Notes under the pieces: generated by a model
What the model was told of the DNA's origin: nothing
Database searches by the model: none
What the model saw: the letters and a program-made list of their open reading frames with translations, nothing else
Translations under genes and position numbers: made by a program
Shown: positions 40,250-56,780 of the stretch, piece after piece
Numbering within the stretch: position 1 is the stretch's first letter
How the letters are laid out: every line of letters starts with the position of its first letter
Source of the DNA: Prinia subflava
Taxonomy: Eukaryota > Chordata > Aves > Passeriformes > Cisticolidae
Direction: 5' to 3'
NCBI RefSeq assembly: GCF_021018805.1
Contig: NC_086254.1
Coordinates: 30,565,300 to 30,629,299 of the forward strand
Length of the DNA stretch: 64,000 nucleotides

Positions 40250-42605
40250 TGGACAGGCACGAGCTGTCCCTGTGCAGGGTCCGAACGCAGGACAGCACAC
40301 CCAGGAGATGGAGTGCTGCTGCCTCGGGCTGCTCGTGGCCCAGCAGGTCCAAAGGGGCTCTGCAGAAGCCATCCATCACTGCAAGTGCTGCTCCTGCAGC
40401 ACAGGGAGCTGCTGGCAGGGGCTGTGTCCCCCAAACACAAACAGGAAGGGGGGCTCAGCCCCGGCCCCGCTGCCCGCAGACAGCGCCGTGTTTGCTCTGC
40501 TGTGCTCCGATTGCTTCTCACCAGCTCAGCTGGGCAGTCCATCAGCACAGCCTTTCTTTTCAGCCTCTTCCCAGAGCCTTCTGGGGCACTTAAACTGAGT
40601 CAACAGAAATGCAAATCTTCTGTCCTCAGCCACACAGTTCTGGAGAACTTTGCTCATGGTTTGCACAAGTGTTTACCTGCACGGCAAAGGGAGCTGAGCC
40701 ACGCTCCCCAGCAGTGGTGTCCTGCCATGTGAAACTGCTGCTGTTTGTTGTTGGAGGAAATGAGTCTCCCAGCATTTTCCCATGGCAGAAAGGTGAGGGG
40801 TCACCAGGAGCTTGTCTGCTAACATCTCTAATGTGGGAGAGTGCAATCGATCTGATCTGCTGGGCCCTCACCTCTGGGCTGTGGCACATCCTGGCAGGGT
40901 GGTACTGGAGCAGAGGGAACCAGAGCAGTGGGGAGATCAATGTTCCTCTTTGGCAGGGCATTTAAAATTCAGTGCCTTAGAAAAGCACAAGGCAGTGGCA
41001 CAAAATAGCTCCACTTTATTGTCCTGATTCAGCAAATCACCTGTGAGGCTCCTGAGTGTGTGTTCGGCATAAAACACATCCCCAGCATTTGAAATGTGCA
41101 TCGATGGTGAGCCCTTTTTAAAGTTTATTGTTGCTGGTCACAGTTCTGCTGAGGGGTAACCTTGCAAGGCAGTTGTAGGCCTAAACTCAATGCACAGTGC
41201 AGTAATTTAAAAGCCAGTGGCCTATTCAGGTTCTCTCGTACCTGGGGGTTAGGGTTAGGTTTTGTTATACCCACAAAATTCTTCTCTGTTTCAGTGGGAT
41301 GTGTGATACGTTCAAGCCAAGAAGAGACATTTAGACATTCCCATCCTTACATTGTGAAGCTGTCCAAGTTGCAGACAGCCATATTTCCAGATGGGTAAAA
41401 TTCCAGAGAAACCATAATGGATTTGACACATCTCAAACGATGACGGCGGAGATGCTGACTCCCCCTTTAATTCCTTCCCCTAACAGACAGGGTCCCTGAA
41501 CCTGGAGCACCTCACCAACATGTGCAGTGCTTGTTTCTCTCTCACTGCATGTCTGGTTGGCTTTGCCTTCCTCCCCTGACTCGTAATTCCCAGCTCCTTT
41601 CCTGCGGGAAAGATTAGGGAGGATAGGAAGTCGTCTGTGCAAAAAGCATCCCTGGCCAAAATAAACACAGGTCACAAGATTAGGCTTCATCAGAACTTTA
41701 AGCCTGGCCCAAGCTAAACAAATGAGCTGTCATGCCTTGGTAAAAGCTCCAGTATGAGTGAGCTGGCACGACTGCAAAAACGGTAAAGCAGTTAATAGGT
41801 TTTGCAATATGGAAGCTTAAAGTTTTGTTTTCAGTGCAGCATTCCTGACAGTCAAGACTTGCACTGAACTTCAAATGTCATTAATTTTGTGTGCTGGCCT
41901 TGCTCACTACTATGCAAACACCCTTCCCAAAGCACAGCAATAGCAGCAAAACAGCACCACAGGGCTTGTCCACCCTGGAGAGCCCTCACAGTGCAGAGGA
42001 ACAAACACAGGATGGTGAGAAACACCCTGTTTTCAGCAGCCTGGCACCTCTTGTCTGTTGACACTCTGAGACTGAATCTTTGTATTAATTACAGTTTAAA
42101 AAAACCCCAAAAAATAACAAAACAAAACTCTAGCTGTTCAAATACCTAACTTTTTGATGTCCAAGTATCTACATTAAAAACACCACCAGAGCCATGGACA
42201 CCATGTGTAGTCCAGAGCCAATAGGTAGTTCACAAGAAAGGGAAACTGAACCAGTAAATAGGTGAAATCTCCCAAGTTTCTCTTTAAAGAGGGTAATTTG
42301 CACCAAGAGAGGACTGTGAATATTTTCTCTTGCAGTGAGTGGAGTCCATGAACACGGGGACTCAGGCACTGTCCTCTGGCTCTGGCACTGCCCTGTTTTT
42401 CATCTCTGGAGCTGTGAAACCTCCCAAGCACTTTGATTCCCACACCTGCACCATGGGCATGGCAGTGGCAGGACAGCCCCTGTGCTGGAAAAGGTATTGA
42501 TGCTGCAAACCACAGAGAGGCTGCAGCAATCCACAGGGCTCTGCTATCCTCAATAATTACTGGTCTTAAGCATTATAAAGGAAAAAACTAAAACCAAACC
42601 AGCAA

Positions 42606-42821
42606 GCATTAAAAGTCTTTATGGAACAAAAGCCAGGCTTTTAATAATGTTTTAATGTACTTGACAAAGCTTTGGTTCAGAGCTAAGGCCGGCCTCTTGC
42701 AAGTATGCAAGGGCTGAGACAATTGAAAAACCAAAATACTTCTCCCAATAGAGACCTTGCAGCTTATCAGGTAACTGCAGACTGTATTTTGGCCACTTTT
42801 AACTGGGCATTAAAAGTCTTT
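42606..42821. promoter_or_regulatory. Candidate non-coding element with 15-bp direct repeats
   Basis: GCATTAAAAGTCTTT occurs exactly at 42606-42620 and 42807-42821, 201 bp apart. Between the copies are TTTAATAATG, a GATA-type CTTATC and an AAGCTTTGG word. The rest of 42.59-42.95 kb looks constrained rather than random, but I cannot measure that. It could equally be a chance duplicate. Confidence 0.2.
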
Positions 42822-45779
42822 TTGACACTTTCTTTATTCCCCTACAATAGACTCTAACAGCCCCTCCGAGGCCTTCTACAGCCCGATGTGTAAAACGTAA
42901 TGGGGATTGGTTTAAAGAGTGGAATTTGACCTGAGAGAGATGTGAGTATTCAGGGACTACTTAGTCCTCAGTAGCACTTGGGGGCTCTTTAGTTTGTGGG
43001 GCACTTTATTACTCACGAGTGCTCAGGGACACTGCACTCATTCTCTGTCTGGTGACTTTCTCTGTTCAAGCACTGCTGTGTTGTTGCAGAGCAGATAGAG
43101 CCTTCCTCCTCCTCCTCTTCCTCCTCCTGTTCATGGAGGGAGCAGCTGGACCTGGGGCAGCTCAGGGGTGTTAAGGTGTCCTGGAGGGTGTTTGTCAGTA
43201 GAAAAGAACTGAAGTTACTTAGTCGGCCACAAACAGGAGACCCGTGGATGCAGGGGAATGTCTGGTGTTCACACAAGTGTGAGTATCTGGATAAGAGGCC
43301 AGAGGAAGCTCACAGGGAAGATGTTCTTGCTGCTGGGACTCTGCATAATTCCAGTGCAGAGCTACTCATCAGTGCTTTTAAGAGAGGTGCTTGTTTCAAC
43401 CTTGTCCTTCTGCTTTTCCTCGTCCTCCTGGCTGTGTCCCTGAGTCCTACACCAGCCAAAACACTACACTGCCAAAAGCAGAGGGGATGCCCTGGTGCTG
43501 GCAGACTTTGCTATTTTCTGTTTCTGTGAAACAAGCTTGGATGAAAGTGCCAAAACTCCTGCCCTGCCCTGAGCTGCCACTCTCTTGCTTTCCAGTATTG
43601 GCCAGCTGTGGAGATGTGATCATTCCTCATCCATGGCCACAGCCATCCTCCCAGGCAGGGCTGCATGCTGGAGGGAGTGAGGTGGGCTCAGAGACAGTGG
43701 TAGCCTTTCTCACTTTTACTTTTCCACTTAGCTTAAATTATTCCCAGACTTGTGAACTCAGCAAACAAGGATCAAGTTTTCTCCACAAGGCAAGGTTTAG
43801 TCTAGAGCTGGAACAGTGCCTGAGCTTCCCAGCGGTCAGGAAAAAGCTTGCAGGGAGCAGATGAGCAATTCCTTTTGTATTTTCCATCCATCAGGAAAAG
43901 CTGCATCTGAAAAAATAGCTGAACTGGAAAATAAAACTAGACAAGTCTGAACAAATATGGAAACCATCCCTGGCCTGGTATTGGAAAAGTCTCAAATGCT
44001 GGAAAGGAGAGAAGCAGAGAGGGAATGGATAAGTTTGGGCCTCTCTTAGGAATATGGAAGGAATTATTTCATTCTTTTTCCCCATCTATTTGTTCTCTAT
44101 ATGGCACTCTGTGTGGTTAACCTTCCATCTTTGTCATAAATATATGTGGCAGAGACAAGTTTTTTCAGAGATCCCAACCAAAACATCTGTTTTGCATCTG
44201 TGGTTTTGCATATGTAAATATTATTACTAATAGTAGCAAAAGCCACCATAATGGCAGTAGGAATAGAAACACTATTAATAGTCCTAGTGCTGACATTTTA
44301 TTTGTGTTGCTGTGGGAGGTCACACCGTGCACCAGCACTCAGCTGTGAGTTTGAGTGAGAACAAAAGGATGGCTGTGACCCCTGGGAGCTGAGAGTGAGC
44401 TGGGACAGTGCCACGGGTGTGGTGCCAGGATTGGCACTCTGGGACCCTGGCACCTGAACCTGACCATTTCCCCCAGACCCTTGCAGAGGACTTGTACAAG
44501 TAGAAATGGCTCCTTGCAACTCTTGTCAATGTGGCGAGGAGAGGATTCTCAGTGGTGAGAGTGGCTGAAAAGTACCTGAAGAAAAATTGGAAAAGTTCCC
44601 AGTAAAGGCCCTGATATGGTTCCTGTTTATCTGGAAACAGAATTTGTCCTGGTAGGTCCAGAGGAAGGGCAGTGGTCTTGGTGTTGCTCCTGCTGCACCT
44701 GAGGTCTCACCTTGTCTGCCTCCCTACAGACAGCAGCTCCTCTGGGTGGGTGACCTGTCAGAGCAGCTCATCCTGCAAACCATCAGCAGCCGGGTGGAGC
44801 CCTCACCTTTGTGTCTCTGCTTTCCTGCTGTGATTAACGGGGACAGCAGCTCTCCTTCTGCCCTCTGCTTTTTGAATTAGTAGACCTCGGGGCTGGGGGA
44901 GCTGGGACCAGGAGCGGGACCAGGAGCAGCAGGGAGAAGGCCAGATGGAGCAGGAGGAGCAAGGGCACAGCCATAGATACCAAACCTGGAGAGCTTGGAG
45001 GTGCTGGTGCTGGCAGCAGCACAGCAGACAGGAGAGATGCAATAAAAGGAGGAAGCACTTGCCACGTTTTAGGCTTTGGTCTGACCCACACAGTGCCTGG
45101 AGACACACAAGGTAACAAACACCACACCCATCTCCTTCCAGGTTTTCCCTGGGATGAACTGGTATCTTTGTTCCTATACAAGGTATGTTTTTTGTTCGGC
45201 TCTGGTTGTTCTGCTGGGTCTGCAGTGCATTAAACAGCCCATCTTCTGGTTTGTATTTTTTCCACTTATCGTGTTTCATGGATTCTGGCTCTTTTCAGCC
45301 AGCTCTGTATCCCCCCGAGCAGACACTAAGCAGGATCCAGTCCTCAAGTTTGATGCCTTACATGCACAAAAGGGATGTGGACTCACATCCCACATTTCTC
45401 TGCTGAGTTGTGGGAATATTTGCAGCAGGGACTCACACCTTGCTCTGCTTTCAGTCTGTCATCTAGATCCTGTTACACAGCTGGACATGGCAGGCTCAGG
45501 GATGGCACATGCTGCCACTGACACTTTGCATCAGCTGCTTCCTGAGGTCAGTCTGAGCCTGCCAAGGCTTGTATTTTTATTCACATCATTCAGATTCTCA
45601 TTATGGCACACTAGAGCAGCACGTGTAAGAGTGGGGGGTGACTTGGTGGTGCTTCTCAAAGATCTGCCCCTCCAGCCACCTTCCCTGGGACAGCAGGCTT
45701 TGCAGCATCCCTGCGCCCAGCCCGAATCCTTTCCTCTTGCGTTTCCCAAGAGATGCTCTGCTGGGCTTTTCCTGCCCGC

Positions 45780-45970
45780 TTTGAGCAGCAAGCGGTGCCT
45801 GTGTGTGGGCTGGGCTCTCCCTGCCGGCAGAGATTATCCAGCAGCACCTCGGGGGGAGCGGGGAGCCGCGGGCTGAGCCGTGCCGGGCTGGAAGCGTGCC
45901 TGGATGGTTTCAGCGCGCTCGGAGCGATGCTCCCCTCGCAGAGCTCACGGTGCAGGCATCCGTCACCGAA
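45780..45970. promoter_or_regulatory. Small CpG-rich patch
   Basis: Roughly 190 bp are rich in CpG (GGGGGGAGCGGGGAGCCGCG and further CGs) within otherwise CpG-poor surroundings. It could be an unmethylated promoter of an uncharacterised transcript or of an EYA2 5' exon. No TATA box, exon or splice pair was recognised. Confidence 0.25.
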
Positions 45971-46553
45971 ACCTGTCTGCATGAAAGGCTGTCTGCACAA
46001 CCGGGGCAAAAAGAAAGGCATGACAGCACAATTAGTGAGAGCAAATGAAAGGCTGTTTGAAGAGGAGGAGGGAGGAAAGGGGAGAGCTGCATAAATCCCT
46101 GGTGGGGTTTTGGGCTTGACATCAAAACCCCTTAACAGTGTATTACTTCAGCCCCCAATGTGGACAGATGTTGAGCTGTGGCTCAAAGGAAGTCAGAAAT
46201 CTTTCCTTAGAAAAAATTTGGCTAGGAAACTAAAGAAAATATTGTGAAAGAAAAGGAAATAAAAGCCCACTAAAGAAGATTTATCACTGCCTCAAGCATT
46301 TCTGTATCCTCTAGTCTTATGAGGTCTCAGCCTCAGGGGAGAGCAGAAGAGAAACAGCCTGTTGCTATGTTAATGGGTCAAAATTTGGAGTGGGGACACA
46401 TTTGTCCAGTTAGATGATGATGGAGGGAGCCAACCCACCCAGCCCAGCACTTCTCCCATCCATGCTGACCCCAGCCAGCCCTCAGGGGCCTCTGGCACCA
46501 GCCTGCAGCATTCCCCAACCCAGCTGCCCTCTTTGCCCACTCATTCCCATTTG

Positions 46554-48200
46554 TAAGGGTTTTATGGAGCCCTTTGCCAATGGTAAAATGTGTTCATTCC
46601 TAAAAGAGTTTAGTATCATCCACAAACATGGAGATTTTGCTGTCCACTCCCTTGCCAACACTGAAGGTGCTGAATAAAACCAGACCCAACAGAGATTCTT
46701 GGGCAATCTGGTTGCTGAATCTCATTTATCTCCAAAAACTCTGTTTTAAACCCTGCACTTTGCTACCTACAAGACAGGAATATCCTTAAAGAGGTTTCAC
46801 TACATAAAAGAAACATTGCTTTAATCCCATGGCAATGTAAATGTTTTTAAAAATAATTTTGACAAAACCTTTCATCTGTTCTGTCTGTCGGGTCCTCCCT
46901 ATCCACATGAACACTTGCTATATTCCCAGAGTCCCAGTATGCTGGCAAGGGAAGCTTTTCCTCTCTGACATCCATGTCTGCTGGCTCTTTCCCAGCTGCC
47001 CATGTTCTTGCTGCTGGTGCAGACCCCACCAGCCCAGCAGGGACAGAGGTGACACACACCCCTGCAGCTTCCAGAGCTGGGTGCCACCCTCTGGTGCAGC
47101 AGCCATTTGGAAGTCACATTGATCCAGCTCCTCTAATCTGCTGGGTGTGAGGTTCTTCCAAATACCTGCAGCACTGGAGGCCAACACTCAGTTGTGCCCA
47201 AGGATGTCTTATCCTCCCTGGCACCCTGCTGCATCTTTGTATTGAGCAATGGCTCCCCAGCCAGTTTCTTCCTTTTGATACAGTTAAATAAAGATTTTTA
47301 GAAGATACTTGCAAGATCTTTGCAAGATCTTCATGCTCTTTTTTAGCTCTCTTTTCTGTCTACTCTTACTTGCCATGTTTTATGGCTTTTCCTTTTCTTC
47401 TCATGTGGGAAATCTTTTCCCTTTTAAAACACTGACCTTCTCCCTGTCATACCTCCTTATCCTCAGCATTGAGTCAGGCAGGGTTTTTTAGGACCTCTTA
47501 GTTCTTTTTGAGTTGTGGCACATGTTTTGCTTAGGCTTTAATGGAGCATTTTTTAATCACCTCCAGACTGCTTGCAGGCTCCTTGCTCTCTGCCTGCTCC
47601 CTTTTGGTTTGTTGTTATTGACTAATCACCTTATTTTTTCCATAGTTCCCTTTCTTGAAATTGTAGAGCCCCAGGCTGGATTTATTTGGTGTGCACTCTC
47701 CCACTACAGCATTAAAGGTTGTTTTGTGGTCACTAGCAGAGACCAGCTCTCCCACAAACACCTTGTGAAGCAGGTCCTGTGCACCGCTCCCCACCAAACC
47801 CAGAGCTGCAGCTCTCCTCACACCTCCAGCACTGCTTGGTCCTGGAGACCCTTTATTGTACCCAAACCCACTTTTTATTCCTTCCTGATGGATCACTGAG
47901 CTGACTAACTTCTCTAATCTCATTTTATATTTGCTGTTCATTACCTTTATCCTTATCAGGGCTCAGTAACACAGTACTGGCTCTACATTTATTTTTACTG
48001 GAATCTGATTTCCCATCTCAAAAATCTGTACTAGTTCTGGTTTTGCTAGTCAGAATTGGAAAGCCTGGTGTTATCTTATTTTTAAGCTTCTGGGACAGTG
48101 ACAGAGGCATATCTAGGTTTGTCTTTGGTTGCTTAATAATGTTCCTGTGAGTCTGCTGGTACCATACACGGCTAAATTCACCTTATTTACTGCGGCTGCT
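46554..48200. mobile_element. Probable degraded LINE (CR1/L3-like) remnants
   Basis: The part near 46.60-46.72 kb (AGTATCATCCACAAACATGG, then 'GCTGAATAAAACCAGACCCA' and 'GATTCTTGGGCAAT') recalls the antisense of a CR1-like internal region that usually reads as 'atcatcagcaaac...', '...ccccaa', '...gaccctgggg'. The stretch to about 48.2 kb has a similar worn feel, for example 'GTGGTCACTAGCAGAGACCA'. I cannot fix the family, strand or ends by eye; only the first 170 bp are reasonably convincing. Confidence 0.35.
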
Positions 48201-48850
48201 TCCTTTATTTCCCTGCTGCTCTGCTCTGGATACAGGCCACCTCCTCCTCACTGAGTTCCAGTCTCAATTTCTACACCCAATGACCTTCCTCCAGCTTTTC
48301 ATTTGAACTTGCCTTTCCAGCTTTTCCACCTTGCAGTGCCACCTGCCCAGCCCTGCTGTGCTGCAGGAGCCAGGCCCTGTGACAGCAGCTGGCAGCCCCA
48401 GAGCTTCTCCCTTCCCAGGAACATGCACCCCTCATGGCAAGGGCTGCAGAGCTGGGAGCTTGCCTTGCAGCCCCGGGGCTCTCCACACCTCCCCTGTGTC
48501 TGCAGGCCCTGCAGGCTGTGCAAGCACACAGCCAGACCCTGGGCAGTGTGTGACAAGCCGGGCACCTCTCACTCCTCCACCTGGGGGGCTGAAGCTGTTG
48601 CGTTTGGAAAGTGCACCATGGGGTTTTTGGATAAAGTGGGAATGACAGTCCTTTACCCTGGCCTCATTGACCCCCATACCATGAGCTGTCCCACAGCTTT
48701 CTGCACTGCCACCCCAGCACCTGGCACTGTCCCTAGCCCTGTCTGCTGGAGCTAATCCGGGTGTCCTCCCAGCACAGCCAGCCCCGCTCGCTGCTCTGCC
48801 CCGGGTCCCCGTGACACCCCTGCATCCCCATCCCCTCCTCATCCCATCCT
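48201..48850. other. No gene seen
   Basis: CT- and GC-rich non-coding sequence leads into the hexamer array. Open frames on both strands lack recognisable domains. Confidence 0.5.
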
Positions 48851-49102
48851 CATCCCCATCCCCATCCCCATCCCCATCCCCATCCCCATCCCCATCCCCA
48901 TCCCCATCCCCATCCCCATCCCCATCCCCATCCCCATCCCCATCCCCATCCCCATCCCCATCCCCATCCCCATTCCCAGCCCCAGCCCCATCCCCATCCC
49001 CCTTCCCAGCCCCAGCCCATCCCCATCCTCATCCCCATTCCCATTCCAATTCCCATCCCCATTCCCATCCCCATCCCCATCCCCATTCCCATTCCCATCC
49101 CC
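48851..49102. repeat. (CATCCC)n hexamer array, G-rich on the minus strand
   Basis: A perfect run of CATCCC units covers 48851-48973 (about 20 copies). It is followed to about 49102 by degenerate relatives (CATTCC, CAGCCC, CATCCT). The complement GGGATG gives evenly spaced G runs, so the minus strand could fold into G-quadruplexes. All frames are open through the perfect part, producing repetitive Pro-Ser or Gly-Met/Trp peptides that I regard as artefacts of a stop-free unit. Confidence 0.97.
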
Positions 49103-49169
49103 TGCCCTTGCCTTGTCCCCAGCACAGCCTCTGCAGCCTGCTCACCCCCATGCAGGGTACCCCGAATTC

Positions 49170-49460
49170 CCACTGCCACATCCCTCCTGCCCGGCCCCAC
49201 CAAGCCCCGGGCACAGCGCGGGGAGGCAGGGAAGGGGCTCCGAGGGGTTCGGGACTCGGGTTTGGGGTTCGGGGCTCGGGTTTGGGGTTCGGGGCTCGGG
49301 TTTGGGGTTCGGGGCTCTGAGCGCCGGGCCCCGCACGGGCGGTGCCAGCCCCCGCTGGCGGCAGCTCCGCGCAGCCTCCCCGGCCCCATCCCGGTGCTCC
49401 CGAGACCGGGAAAACGACACACCGCGCTCACGAACGAGCTCGAGGATGGAGAAATTGTCG
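49170..49460. promoter_or_regulatory. CpG island 3' of SLC2A10
   Basis: Dense CpG (CACAGCGCGGGGAGG, CCGCACGGGCGG, CAGCTCCGCGCAGCC, CCGCGCTCACGAACGAG) over about 290 bp lies roughly 1 kb beyond SLC2A10 exon 4. CpG islands usually mark promoters. If EYA2 lies to the left on the minus strand, this could be a distal promoter of it or of an unannotated RNA. GC-rich simple repeats inside the island inflate the signal. Confidence 0.4.
49242..49316. repeat. 20-bp G-rich minisatellite
   Basis: The unit TTTGGGGTTCGGGGCTCGGG is repeated in tandem at 49261-49280, 49281-49300 and most of 49301-49316, with a diverged copy in front (49242-49260). The G runs are on the plus strand, opposite to the preceding hexamer array. 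Confidence 0.95.
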
Positions 49461-50478
49461 GCAGAACCCGTGCTTTAATTCCTGCGTATAAAACCATTAA
49501 TCTCTTAAATGATAGGAGACACAAATGATGAAAAAAATAAAAGATATCAAAGGAAGGATGTATTCTCTTCTGGGGAACACTGATTCTCCTAGGACCCAAA
49601 GGACATGCTGTAGGCGTGTTCCCCGACCTGAGGCACTGCAGAGAGAACTGTCACTGATCAGAGGTCACCAGTTAAAGGCCCCAGAGGGGTGTCCTGATGG
49701 CCCGGGCTGCTCCTCTGCTGCTGAACTCCTCACACGCGATGCTGCGGGCAGCTCGCTGGTTTCATGTGCTGCCGGCGTGCTCCACTCTCTGGTACTGTGC
49801 GTGTGTGCAGCTCGCTCCTCTTGCACGTCTCTGCTTGAACACGTTTCCTTCCCGCACCCTGCCGGGCAGTGAGGACCGTCAGCAGCAGCAGCAGCAGGGG
49901 GAGCCAGGCAGGGGCTCACAGCAGTGACCCCTCCTGCCCCCCGAGGGGTGGGTGCTCCCTCCCCTTGGCATCTCCTGCTCCAGCAGTGCCTGCCCTGCCA
50001 TCTCTATCACAAACAGGATGGCAAAACCACATTTTGATCTTCCCTAGCCCATTATAATCTTTGTGTGAAAATTACCAGCCTGGAAGCCCATGCTCCAGGA
50101 GATGTCTCTGCCTCAGAGGAGAAGGATCAGCCTGGGATTATTCTAAGGTGAAAAGACAGGACTATCATCCCCTGCTGCCTCCTCCCAGTCCTGACCTTCC
50201 TGTCCCACACCGTGGTCCTGGTCTCCTCTCCTAGTTTTTAGTCCCTTTTTCTTGAGTGTCACAACTGCCCTCCAGCAGCACAGCAAGGCTCAGGGCAGTG
50301 CCCTGATGATGAAGCTGCTGCAACTCTCCCACCCTGTCCCATAGCGCTGCCCAAACTTGAGATTTTCTGTTTTCTCAGTAGCACAGGCCAGACTTCACAT
50401 CACCCTGGTGCCACAGAGCTCAGGGGATGGCAGAGGGAGGCACCCAAAGGCAGCACTCCTGCTGGGACAGAAACCCAC
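49461..50478 (-). other. SLC2A10 3' region; last exon not resolved
   Basis: The last SLC2A10 exon, which encodes about 25 residues in the human gene, should lie here or further left. Two weak candidates exist. A: a strong acceptor (TTCTCTCTGCAG) ending at 49658 opens a 45-codon frame in the correct phase to a TAA near 49,493, followed by ATTAAA at 49479-49474. Its peptide does not resemble GLUT10. B: around 50355-50290 a frame beginning Phe-Gly-Gln-Arg and ending with TGA is 21 residues long, the same as the human FGHR-to-stop tail, but no good acceptor is in phase. A (CAG)5 run lies near 49.88 kb. Confidence 0.3.
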
Positions 50479-55993
<5,515 letters not shown>

Positions 55994-56290
55994 GGCGGGG
56001 CCGGCCCGGCGGGCGCGGAGCGCGGCGGGGCGGAGCGGGGTCCGGCGGCCGGAGCCCGGCCGCGCCACGTCGCTGCCGCCCTGCCCCCGGCCGGGCAGCC
56101 TGGGGCTTGTAGTCGCCCTGCCCGCCCCTCTCGGGGGCGGGGGGCCCGGGCCGGGGGCGCTGCTCGCCCCGGGAGCGATGCCCAGGCCGCGGAGCGGAGC
56201 CGGATCCCGGGGGATGGGAGAGCCCCGGGGTGAGCCCGGTAGAACCGGAGCGGGGTGGCCGGGGACACTTGGCGGAGGTACGTGGCGAGT

Positions 56291-56529
56291 TGGTCCTGAA
56301 ACGAGGATGCGGGGCTCTGTCCGCAGTCCGTGTTACTTGAGGAACAGAAATCTCCTCGCTGCCTGCGGAGCTGCTCTTGTGCAGAGCTTCGCCTCTCTAG
56401 ACAAGAAAGTCTCCAGAAAATCTACAAGAGCGTCACAGTTTGTTAATGTTTTTAGGTACCTCGGCTGGAAAGCCACAGAAATCTGCTAAGAAATGGGTGG
56501 TCACTTGAAAGCTGAAAACAAAAAGAGCA
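56291..56529. other. No feature seen
   Basis: A short stretch between the SLC2A10 island and the CR1 copy. No exon was recognised. Confidence 0.5.
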
Positions 56530-56780
56530 GCTGGGGAGGTTTAGGTTGGATATCAGGAAAAGGTTTTTTCACACGGAGTGGCTGAGCACTGAACAGCCTC
56601 CCCAGGGCAGTGATCACAGCACCAAGCCTGACTGAGTTCAAAAAGCGTTTGGACTATGCTCTCAGGCACCTGATGGGTTTGTTGGGGTGTCCTGTGCAGG
56701 ACCAGGAGTTGGACTCAATGGTCCTGGTGGCCCCCTTCCATCTCAGCATATAGTTTGAGTCTATGATTTTGTGATTCTGT
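56530..56780 (+). mobile_element. CR1 LINE 3' region
   Basis: About 250 bp match CR1: GGTTGGATATCAGGAAAAGG, then 'TTTTTTCACACGGAGTGGCT', 'ACAGCCTCCCCAGGGCAGTG', 'GGACTCAATGGTCCTGGTGG' and the tail 'TGATTTTGTGATTCTGT'. Plus orientation, 5'-truncated, moderately diverged. It sits between the two divergent genes. Confidence 0.95.

Larger units (their letters stand above)
38856..46553. other. No gene seen; minor repeats and two CpG-rich patches
   Basis: No exon is supported. The block holds a (CA)n tract at 40.2 kb, a CT-rich triplet patch near 43.1 kb, a purine-rich patch near 44.9 kb and GC-rich patches at 39.53-39.67 and 45.78-45.97 kb. Long overlapping frames at 40.1-40.7 and 45.2-45.9 kb run through GC-rich DNA and show no domain or family that I recognise. 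Confidence 0.5.

Noticed and set aside
41246..41262. GGGGTTAGGGTTAGG, telomere-like
   Set aside because: Only about two TTAGGG units; too short for an interstitial telomeric repeat.
41425..41460. GATGA...CTGA resembling C/D snoRNA boxes
   Set aside because: The boxes are too close and there is no terminal stem.
44880..45181. Leucine-rich minus-strand frames suggesting a membrane protein
   Set aside because: They derive from a GAGCAG/CAGGAG-rich patch; there is no start context, splice site or homology.
48811..49599. Long Pro-Ser and Gly-Met/Trp repeat proteins on the two strands
   Set aside because: A stop-free hexamer array explains both; there is no flanking domain or splice structure.
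1..50000. EYA2 coding exons expected by synteny
   Set aside because: I scanned by eye for the N-terminal and Eya-domain exon words on the minus strand and found none; this is not an exhaustive search.
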